Below, one piece after another: positions 1 to 5,073 of a stretch of DNA of 5,470 nt. The stretch lies in the NCBI GenBank assembly GCA_029938985.1, contig JAOZTW010000388.1, positions 1 through 5,470 of the forward strand. Direction: 5' to 3'. Both the position numbers and the translations under genes were made by a program. This DNA is from Bacteroidales bacterium. GTDB lineage: Bacteria; Bacteroidota; Bacteroidia; Bacteroidales; JAOZQN01. Below the pieces are notes generated by a model. That model saw nothing but the letters and a program-made list of their open reading frames with translations. It made no database searches and had not been told where the DNA came from. How positions within the stretch are numbered: the first letter of the stretch is position 1; the number at the start of each line of letters is the position of its first letter.

Positions 1-91
1 AGTCTGAATTTTAACACTTAAAATACTTTAGGTACTTACGTCTTAATACAGTAGAATGGGCTTAGTTATTTTTTCTTTTTCACTAAGGTAA

Positions 92-113
92 TTGGCACCG
101 TAAAAAATGCCAA
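92..113. repeat. Short hairpin resembling an end of the 2188-2322 palindrome
   Basis: TTGGCA (92-97) and TGCCAA (108-113) form a perfect 6-base stem around a 10-base loop. The right side, 98-113, matches 14 of 16 bases of 2303-2318, which lies in the right arm of the long inverted repeat in the 2059-2476 gap. It may be a decayed remnant of the same repeat family, but it is short and could be chance. Confidence 0.3.
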
Positions 114-243
114 GAAATAAACAAAAAAGATATTAAAATATGAGAAAAAACTTAATAAATTTACTTTTAAAAAAATATTTGTATTAAATTTATAACTTAA
201 AACTATGAATACTAATTGTTTATTTTTATACCCCAAAAATCAA

Positions 244-274
244 TTTTTATTTTAAATCATTATTTCTACTTTTG
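244..274 (+). promoter_or_regulatory. Candidate Bacteroidota-type promoter for the transketolase operon
   Basis: TACTTTTG at 267-274 fits the Bacteroidota -7 consensus TAnnTTTG. Exactly 19 bases before it lies TTTT (244-247), one base off the -33 element TTTG. Transcription would start around 280, leaving a leader of about 75 bases before the ATG at 355. The region is so AT-rich that a one-off match is only moderate evidence. Confidence 0.35.
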
Positions 275-354
275 TCAATAATTTTATCCTATTTAGATAA
301 AAAAATTTATTATATCAGAATATTATTTATTATTTTGTTAAAAAAAATACTAAT

Positions 355-1308
355 ATGAAAAAATACATATTTACCGAAAAAAAAGATACAAGATCTGGGT
401 TTGGAGATGGTTTATACGAAGTGGCTAAAAACAACACAAATATAGTAGCATTATGTGCCGATTTAGCTGGTTCGGTAAAGATGAGTAAATTTGCTGATGA
501 ATTTCCTGAACGTTTTTTTCAAGCTGGAGTTGCAGAAGCTAATATGGTTAGCATGGCTGCGGGATTAACTATTGGTGGAAAAATTGCTTTTGCAGGAACA
601 TTTGCTGCTTTTGCTTCGGGTAGAGTGTACGATCAATTGAGAGTTTCTGTTGCATATTCTAACAAAAACGTAAAAATAGCTGCCTCACATTCAGGTATAT
701 CGCTTGGAGAAGATGGTGCTTCACATCAAATTATGGAAGATATTGCTTTAATGAGAGCTTTACCAAACATGGTGGTTATTAATCCTTGCGATTATAATCA
801 AACAAAAGCTGCTACAATAGCTGCGGCAAAATACTATGGACCTGTTTACTTGCGTTTTGGACGACCAAAAGTCCCTAATTTTACGCCAGTAGATCAAGAA
901 TTTGAAATTGGAAAAGCAGTTGTAATGAAAGAAGGCACAGATGTAACCATTATTGCCACAGGTCATTTAGTTAGTAGAGCTATTGAAGCAACTGAAAAAT
1001 TGGAAGAAAAAGGCATATCTGTTGAATTAATTAATATTCACACAATAAAACCTTTAGACGAAGAGGCTATTCTTAAATCAGTGGCAAAAACCAGAGCAGT
1101 AGTAACAGCCGAAGAGCATGTAATGAATGGTGGACTTGGAGATGCTGTGGCACAATTACTTGCTTTAAATAATCCAACTCCAATGGAAATGGTTGCAATG
1201 AAAAATGAATTTGGAGAAAGTGGAACTTACGAAGAGTTGTTCGTAAAATATGGATTAGAAGCAGTAAATGTGGTAGAAGCTACCGAAAAAGTATTAAAAC
1301 GAAAATAA
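355..1308 (+). CDS. Transketolase C-terminal subunit (pyrimidine-binding and C-terminal domains)
   Basis: This is the second half of transketolase. With its N-terminal partner, which binds the diphosphate of thiamine diphosphate, it transfers two-carbon ketol units between sugar phosphates in the cytosolic non-oxidative pentose phosphate pathway. Residues 10-175 match the transketolase pyrimidine-binding domain. Glu61 in AGVAEANMVSMAAGL is the expected catalytic glutamate that activates the cofactor, and GISLGEDGASHQ (114-125) and LRFGRP (166-171) are family motifs. Residues 185-310 match the transketolase C-terminal domain. The 317-residue length is normal for the split form. The ATG follows an A-rich stretch without a Shine-Dalgarno site, as is usual in Bacteroidota. 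The next gene begins 9 bases after the stop, so the two are probably cotranscribed. Deoxyxylulose-phosphate synthase and pyruvate dehydrogenase E1-beta are related, but the motifs and size favour transketolase. The partner subunit is not just upstream. Confidence 0.93.
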   Translation: MKKYIFTEKKDTRSGFGDGLYEVAKNNTNIVALCADLAGSVKMSKFADEFPERFFQAGVAEANMVSMAAGLTIGGKIAFAGTFAAFASGRVYDQLRVSVAYSNKNVKIAASHSGISLGEDGASHQIMEDIALMRALPNMVVINPCDYNQTKAATIAAAKYYGPVYLRFGRPKVPNFTPVDQEFEIGKAVVMKEGTDVTIIATGHLVSRAIEATEKLEEKGISVELINIHTIKPLDEEAILKSVAKTRAVVTAEEHVMNGGLGDAVAQLLALNNPTPMEMVAMKNEFGESGTYEELFVKYGLEAVNVVEATEKVLKRK

Positions 1309-1317
1309 TAATTATTT

Positions 1318-2058
1318 ATGTTAGATAAGGTAAGAAAAATATTTCCAAATATTGATAATTTCAATATATTTGAAGGAGTGATTGACCCTGAAACACAGGT
1401 TGAATATTTTGAATATGTAATTAACAATAGAAAAAAAATTGACGAAGAAGAGATAGTTAAAAATAAAGACAAAATTTTTGAACCAGATACAAGCATTGAA
1501 GAGAAAAAAAAACTAATCGCAAATTTAGCTAAAATTGCAGAGGTTGAAGTTTATAGAACTTTGGAAAAATATTCAAAAAATCCAGATGAGGAACTCAAAA
1601 ATTGGATAGTAATTGCTTTGCAAGAAAACAAAGCATTTCTAAAAAGTACTCTATTAGAAGAAAAACATATTTTTATTTCCACAGGTTTGGGAGGTTCTGG
1701 GTCTTGTTTAAGATATTTTATAGTGCTAATAACGAGAGAACAAAAAGAATTATTAGAAATACAGAAGAAAATTATTAAAAGCGAACTTAAATTTTACTTA
1801 AATAATAATGAAAGTAAATTTGAAAAAGTAGAGTTTGGAAAATATTTTGCAACTGTTCTTACATTAATTCCTTTAAAAATTTCAGTACAAAAAATTTTTA
1901 ATAAAATAATTAAGGAAATTAATCAAATTGGAGATTTTATGTCGGAAGATTATATAATTTCTAATGTGAAATCACATAGTGTTTCCGAAACCGACGAACT
2001 TATTTCAAGGATAATTAAAGAGGCTAAAAATAATAAATTTGAAAAACGCTTAGATTAG
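1318..2058 (+). CDS. Conserved-looking hypothetical protein, 246 residues, downstream of transketolase
   Basis: I do not recognise a named family. The protein has no signal peptide or membrane segment and is rich in Lys, Glu, Ile and Asn, so it is probably cytosolic. Residues 35-115 look mostly helical and highly charged. A glycine-rich segment, STGLGGSGSCLRYF (121-134), follows a beta-like stretch (HIFI) and precedes another (IVLIT). It could be a turn, a phosphate-binding loop or an active-site loop, but it lacks the GxxxxGK[ST] pattern of a P-loop NTPase. The C-terminal third (140-246) again looks helical. The start ATG lies 9 bases after the transketolase stop, which suggests one operon and possibly a linked role, though that is only inference. 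The stop codon overlaps the first bases of a 13-base inverted repeat (2057-2069), so the C-terminal end may have been set by rearrangement there. Confidence 0.8.
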   Translation: MLDKVRKIFPNIDNFNIFEGVIDPETQVEYFEYVINNRKKIDEEEIVKNKDKIFEPDTSIEEKKKLIANLAKIAEVEVYRTLEKYSKNPDEELKNWIVIALQENKAFLKSTLLEEKHIFISTGLGGSGSCLRYFIVLITREQKELLEIQKKIIKSELKFYLNNNESKFEKVEFGKYFATVLTLIPLKISVQKIFNKIIKEINQIGDFMSEDYIISNVKSHSVSETDELISRIIKEAKNNKFEKRLD

Positions 2059-2187
2059 GCATATTAAAACAAACTATTAACGATTTAAACTTGTTCTTTT
2101 TGCTTTTTACTTCTTCAAAAAAATATGCAAATATCCTGACATTATTATATTTATTGAATTATTAGAAACAAAAATAAGTTCATTTAA

Positions 2188-2322
2188 AATTATGGCGTTT
2201 TTCACGAGTGTTAAGTTCAAGGCTTTTTTGAAATATTAGAATTAAAGTTTACCTTTGTAAATGAGTATTTTAATATTTCAAAAGTAACGAAGAAATTGAT
2301 ACTCGTGAAAAATGCCAAAATT
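2188..2322. repeat. 135-base imperfect inverted repeat, possible MITE-like or palindromic element
   Basis: The left arm (2188-2242) and right arm (2267-2322) are reverse complements with a few mismatches and about one indel, around a 24-base loop. The best-matched blocks are TTTTTCACGAGT (2199-2210, complement at 2301-2312), with GGC next to its outer end, and TTTTGAAATATTA (2227-2239, complement at 2270-2282). The middle of each arm (about 2211-2226) is poorly matched. Two well-kept blocks separated by a diverged one suggest an old non-autonomous element or a dispersed palindromic repeat. No coding sequence lies inside. A Bacteroidota promoter match lies in the left arm and loop. Confidence 0.7.
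2227..2257 (+). promoter_or_regulatory. Exact match to the Bacteroidota housekeeping promoter
   Basis: TTTG at 2227-2230 is followed by a 19-base spacer and TACCTTTG at 2250-2257, which meets the TTTG-N19-TAnnTTTG consensus at every fixed base and the preferred spacing. Transcription would begin near 2264, just past the loop centre, and run through the right arm toward the LysM gene at 2477, giving a leader of about 210 bases. It could drive that gene or a short transcript belonging to the repeat. The match is seen directly; activity is inferred. Confidence 0.5.
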
Positions 2323-2356
2323 ATCAATTATTTATTTTAATATGCCTTATAATATT

Positions 2357-2434
2357 TTAATTTTGAAATTTAATCTCCTTCTGTGGCAAAATTCTTAATA
2401 TGTTATCTATAAAATTTCTTAAAGCGGGTTTCAT
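2357..2434 (-). pseudogene. Short minus-strand reading frame, possible truncated gene start (25 residues)
   Basis: The frame starts at ATG 2434-2432 with MKPALRNFIDNILRILP and stops at 2359-2357. Its mixed composition looks more like real protein than is usual for a random frame in such AT-rich DNA. TATCTTTG, a perfect TAnnTTTG -7 box, lies on the same strand at 2447-2440, only 5 bases before the ATG, so any transcript would be almost leaderless. No TTTG is seen at the -33 position. It could be a real micro-protein, the 5' remnant of a gene cut off next to the palindromic element, or chance. No family was recognised. Confidence 0.3.
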
Positions 2435-2476
2435 TTTAACAAAGATACAAAAATTTAAAAAATAAAAAATAAAATT

Positions 2477-4348
2477 ATGAAAAAAACAATACCAATTTTG
2501 TTATGTATTTTTCTGTTTATGAGTACAAATGCTCAAATTAAAGTAGAAAAATCAAAAGAAGTAATAGTTGTATTGGGGCGAAAATATTTTATACATTCAG
2601 TTAAAAAAGGAGAGACCTTACACAGTATAAGCAATGTTTATGAAGTATCGCAAGATCAGGTAATTTTAATTAATAATGAAGAAGTTAAAAACTTAAAATC
2701 AGATGATATTTTAAAAATACCAATTATTGATAAAAATTATAAAAAAATTTCTTCGATTGAAATAACTTTTACTGAATATGTTGTAGGAAAAAAGGAGTCT
2801 TTATATTCAATAGCAAAACGGCATAATGTAACCGAACAAGATATAATAAAATACAACCCCAAGGTAGCAAAAGGTGTAAAGAAAAAGCAAATTTTAAAAA
2901 TTCCAGTTTTTAATCAAATAGAAATAAAAGCAGAAGATGACTTTTTTATTTATCATCAAGTAAAACAAGGTGAAACAATTAATTCAATTATAAAAAAATA
3001 TAATATTACAAAGAAACAACTTGTACTGATGAACCCAGAAACAGAAAAGAAATTAGAAGTTGGAAAAGTATTAAGTATTCCTAAAAAAGAACTTACCGAA
3101 CTTGAATTTCTGATAATATCTGGTAACGAATCTCAAATTCCTGATTTAATAAATGTTGACCCATTATATTTTACTGACCCGTCGTGCAAACCTTGTTCCG
3201 AATTTATGTACTCTGAAAATAAGGTTTTTAAAGTAGCATTATTAATTCCTTTTTTCGTTGATTTAAACTATACAAAAAGTTTTAATGTAATAGAAGAACC
3301 AGATAAGCTCAATTATTATAAAAATTCGGAATTGTTTTTTCACTTCTACGAAGGTGCATTACTCGCTGTTAATGAAATGCGTAGATTAGGTTTATCTATT
3401 GATTTACATGTTTACGATACGCAAAACGATTCTGCCACTGTGGCTAATATTTTTTCGAAATATGAGATGAAAAATATGGATTTAATTATTGGACCTATTT
3501 ATTCTAATAATATTGATATTGTAGCAAATTTTGCAAACGAAAATAGAATAAATGTAGTTTTGCCTGTTTCCAAAAAAACTGAACATTTGAAAGAAAACCC
3601 TTTTTTATTCCAAGTAAATCCATCAAACAACATGCTGATAAAAAATACAACCGAATATTTTACCGATTACTACGATTCAAGTTTGGTTGTTATTCATGGA
3701 AGCAAAGAAAAAGAAATGGAATTATTGGAAGTTTATCGAAAAAATTTGATAAACACTTTTTTTCAAAACACTGATTTAGATACAATAGCATTAAAAGACG
3801 TTATGTATAATAAAGATGGCATGAAGGGGGTAAGAGGGGCGTTAAAAAAAGAACAAAGCAATATTGTTTTTATTCCTTCTACCAACGAAGTTTTTGTTTC
3901 AAATGTTTTAAATCAATTAAATACATTGGTAAGTATTGAGAAATATAAAATTACCGTTTATGGAATGCCAGCTTGGGAGGCTTTTAATGATTTAGAATTA
4001 GTTTTTTTTGAAAACCTTGATATTCATTATCCTTCACCCAGTTATATAGATGACAAAGATTGGCAAGTCGAAAAATTTAATACAGATTTTCGTACCACTT
4101 TTAACGGCGAACCGTCTGTTTTTAGTTATCAAGGCTATGATGTTACGCTTTATTTTCTTACTGCTCTTAAACGTTATGGAAAATATTTTCAATTTTGTAT
4201 AAGCGATAAAGATATGGAGCCAAGTCCTCAAGGATTGTCCCTAAAATTTGATTTTAAACGAGTTGATAAACATGGTGGATTTGAAAATAATGGTGGGTAT
4301 TTATTACATTTTGATAAAAAATTAGATTTGAAAAAATTGGAGAAATGA
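2477..4348 (+). CDS. Exported LysM-repeat protein with a type 1 periplasmic-binding-fold domain
   Basis: Residues 1-20 form a signal peptide ending FMSTNAQ, a typical Bacteroidota signal peptidase I site. Three LysM domains follow at about 37-82, 100-144 and 159-203. Each has the expected pattern (VKKGETLHSISNVYEVS, VGKKESLYSIAKRHNVT, VKQGETINSIIKKYNIT) and closes on an I-P pair. LysM domains bind N-acetylglucosamine chains of peptidoglycan, so the protein is probably held in the periplasm on the cell wall. After a linker with SCKPC (236-240), residues 250-615 resemble the receptor-type ligand-binding fold of branched-chain amino acid binding proteins, with VALLIPFF, FYEGALLAVNEM, MDLIIGPIYS and VVLPVS as landmark strands and loops. 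This architecture is widespread in Bacteroidota, and its ligand is not known to me. No ABC permease genes are nearby, so an import role is unsupported. The stop overlaps the next ATG (ATGA). The start is fixed by the signal peptide. Confidence 0.92.
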   Translation: MKKTIPILLCIFLFMSTNAQIKVEKSKEVIVVLGRKYFIHSVKKGETLHSISNVYEVSQDQVILINNEEVKNLKSDDILKIPIIDKNYKKISSIEITFTEYVVGKKESLYSIAKRHNVTEQDIIKYNPKVAKGVKKKQILKIPVFNQIEIKAEDDFFIYHQVKQGETINSIIKKYNITKKQLVLMNPETEKKLEVGKVLSIPKKELTELEFLIISGNESQIPDLINVDPLYFTDPSCKPCSEFMYSENKVFKVALLIPFFVDLNYTKSFNVIEEPDKLNYYKNSELFFHFYEGALLAVNEMRRLGLSIDLHVYDTQNDSATVANIFSKYEMKNMDLIIGPIYSNNIDIVANFANENRINVVLPVSKKTEHLKENPFLFQVNPSNNMLIKNTTEYFTDYYDSSLVVIHGSKEKEMELLEVYRKNLINTFFQNTDLDTIALKDVMYNKDGMKGVRGALKKEQSNIVFIPSTNEVFVSNVLNQLNTLVSIEKYKITVYGMPAWEAFNDLELVFFENLDIHYPSPSYIDDKDWQVEKFNTDFRTTFNGEPSVFSYQGYDVTLYFLTALKRYGKYFQFCISDKDMEPSPQGLSLKFDFKRVDKHGGFENNGGYLLHFDKKLDLKKLEK

Positions 4349-4503
4349 TAAAACGAGTTTTAATTATTATTATATTTTTAAATATTTGTAGCATTACGTT
4401 TTCTCAATTAACTAATTATTATATTATTCCAACACAAACAAAACATCATTTTACTTTTAGAACCTGTTGTTTTTGCAGGAATGTTAATACCATTTACTTA
4501 TAA
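4345..4503 (+). pseudogene. Truncated exported-protein gene: signal peptide followed by a broken frame
   Basis: The ATG at 4345 overlaps the stop of the LysM gene (ATGA), a strong sign of translational coupling in an operon. The first 21 residues are a good signal peptide: a basic start (MIKR), a hydrophobic core (VLIIIIFLNI) and an exit at ITFSQ. After about residue 38 the frame turns into Cys- and Arg-rich sequence (FRTCCFCRN) that does not look like a mature protein and stops at residue 52. At that same point another frame begins to match a different protein family (from about 4457). The simplest reading is a deletion or insertion that removed the body of an exported protein. The lost protein cannot be identified. 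A genuine 52-residue secreted peptide is possible but less likely. Confidence 0.55.
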
Positions 4504-4699
4504 ATTTGTACATGACCGTATTCAACAAGCAATTTACAACGAAATTATGGAGACTGATAAAAATATTTTTCATTTACAAATCGGAAGACTTCTAATTGAT
4601 GATAACATTCCTGATAAAAATAATATATATATTAAGAACCAAACTGATAAAATTGGCACTGGTTCAGTTAAATTCTTATTGTATAATTTTGATATTTAA
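4457..4699 (+). pseudogene. Fragment of the ATPase region of a large kinase/AAA/sensor histidine kinase protein
   Basis: Translated from about 4457, the frame reads LLEPVVFAGMLIP, then YKFVHDRIQQAIY (4499-4537), then HLQIGRLLI (4571-4597). The pair YxFxHDRxQQAAY and HLxIGRLLL is characteristic of the AAA_16-type ATPase region in very large signalling proteins that join a Ser/Thr kinase-like domain, an ATPase, GAF or PAS domains and a histidine kinase, commonly over 1,500 residues. Only about 50 residues are recognisable here, with neither the Walker motifs nor the kinase parts. The first ATG in frame is at 4481, but the similarity begins before it, so that ATG is not a native start. Sequence after about 4615 no longer matches well, and the frame stops at 4697-4699. 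This is a gene shard, not a functional gene. Confidence 0.6.
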
Positions 4700-4797
4700 T
4701 TAATTACACAGTTCAAAATAATATTATTTATTTTTTGTAGAACTCATTAAACTATTAAATAACAGAATACTAATGAATTCTATTTTAATTTTTTTCG

Positions 4798-4826
4798 ATT
4801 TAATTTTGGAAAATTAAATTTTTTTT
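4798..4826 (+). terminator. A/T-only hairpin followed by a T tract, weak terminator candidate
   Basis: ATTTAATTTT (4798-4807) and AAAATTAAAT (4810-4819) are perfect complements around GG, and a run of T extends to 4826. This is terminator-shaped, but the stem has no G-C pairs apart from the loop bases and would be weak. The same bases include TAATTTTG (4801-4808), which fits the -7 consensus, so it could equally be promoter sequence for the frame at 4859. The choice cannot be made from sequence. Confidence 0.25.
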
Positions 4827-4858
4827 CTTGATTTTGCAAAAAAAAATAAATTATTATT

Positions 4859-4969
4859 ATGTTAGAAAACACACACATTTGTCCCACTTGTAAAAGTGAA
4901 AATCATCGTATATTAAAAACTTATGTTACCAAAACATACGGACTTCCCTCTGCTGGTGCGAGCTTGTAG
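4859..4969 (+). pseudogene. Zinc-ribbon N-terminal stub (CPTC), possibly a transposase remnant
   Basis: This is a 36-codon frame whose residues 6-18 read HICPTCKSENHRI: two cysteines spaced CxxC near the N-terminus, followed by polar and basic residues. That is how the N-terminal zinc ribbon of several transposase groups (for example IS1-like proteins) begins, as well as many other small DNA-binding zinc ribbons. The second CxxC pair is missing because the frame enters the REP-like inverted repeat at 4955 and stops at 4967-4969 inside it. No matching continuation was found on the far side of the repeat. The element at 4955-5073 may have truncated the gene. The family assignment is tentative. 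Confidence 0.4.
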
Positions 4970-5073
4970 CTCGTATTCAAGCTATTATAATAAATCAATG
5001 TTAATTACAGTTTCTTTGTTTGTGTAGTTTTTTGCACTGCTATACAGGTTGATACGAGCTACAAGTTCGCACC
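4955..5073. repeat. REP-like element: two hairpin-forming arms in inverted orientation
   Basis: The left arm (4955-4976) and right arm (5052-5073) are inverted copies matching at 21 of 22 bases, separated by 75 AT-rich bases. Each arm is itself palindromic: CGAGCT-TGT-AGCTCG at 4959-4973 is a perfect 6-base stem, and 5055-5069 has the same stem with one mismatch. The arms are much more GC-rich than the surroundings. Paired inverted hairpins of this size resemble REP/BIME elements, which are moved by REP-associated tyrosine transposases, although no transposase gene lies here. No target-site duplication is evident: the left flank reads CCTCTGCT and the right flank AATAGGGG. The element sits at the end of the zinc-ribbon stub. 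Confidence 0.75.

Larger units (their letters stand above)
1..354. other. AT-rich intergenic region upstream of the transketolase subunit gene
   Basis: No gene is supported in this stretch. It contains a small hairpin at 92-113, which resembles one end of the palindromic element at 2188-2322, and a candidate promoter at about 244-274. A 29-codon minus-strand open stretch (about 43-132) has a hydrophobic start but no start codon and is not called as a gene. The partner N-terminal transketolase subunit gene, usually just upstream in Bacteroidota, is absent from this stretch. Confidence 0.6.
2057..2347. repeat. 13-base perfect inverted repeat pair around the palindromic element
   Basis: AGGCATATTAAAA at 2057-2069 is the exact reverse complement of 2335-2347. 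The pair encloses 265 bases including the long imperfect palindrome at 2188-2322, but the two structures are not concentric (centres near 2202 and 2255). The left copy overlaps the stop codon of the 246-residue gene. These could be terminal repeats of a small inserted element, or a coincidence favoured by high AT content; the GGC core makes chance less likely. Confidence 0.35.
2059..2476. other. 418-base intergenic region holding a palindromic element
   Basis: No sizeable gene lies here. The region contains the long inverted repeat (2188-2322) with a promoter match in its left arm and loop, an outer 13-base inverted pair, and a 25-codon minus-strand frame (2357-2434). A weak forward promoter candidate nearer the LysM gene is TAATTTTG at 2358-2365, with TTTT at 2335-2338 exactly 19 bases before. 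No convincing intrinsic terminator follows the gene ending at 2058. Confidence 0.6.

Noticed and set aside
43..132. Minus-strand 29-codon open stretch with a hydrophobic start (GIFYGANYLSEKEKITKP)
   Set aside because: It has no start codon, is bounded by stops and is too short to separate from chance, although the composition is slightly protein-like.
760..966. Minus-strand frame inside the transketolase gene
   Set aside because: It lies antisense within a well-supported gene and shows no domain features.
1227..1496. Minus-strand 89-codon frame across the transketolase and hypothetical gene junction
   Set aside because: The Ser/Ile/Phe-rich composition is the usual antisense output of Lys/Asn-rich coding sequence.
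4034..4231. Minus-strand frame inside the LysM/binding-fold gene
   Set aside because: It is an antisense shadow of a clearly coding region with no supporting signal.
4716..4729. Perfect 14-base A/T palindrome (AAATAATATTATTT) before a T-rich run
   Set aside because: An all-A/T stem of 7 pairs without a loop is common by chance in DNA this AT-rich and would be a poor terminator.
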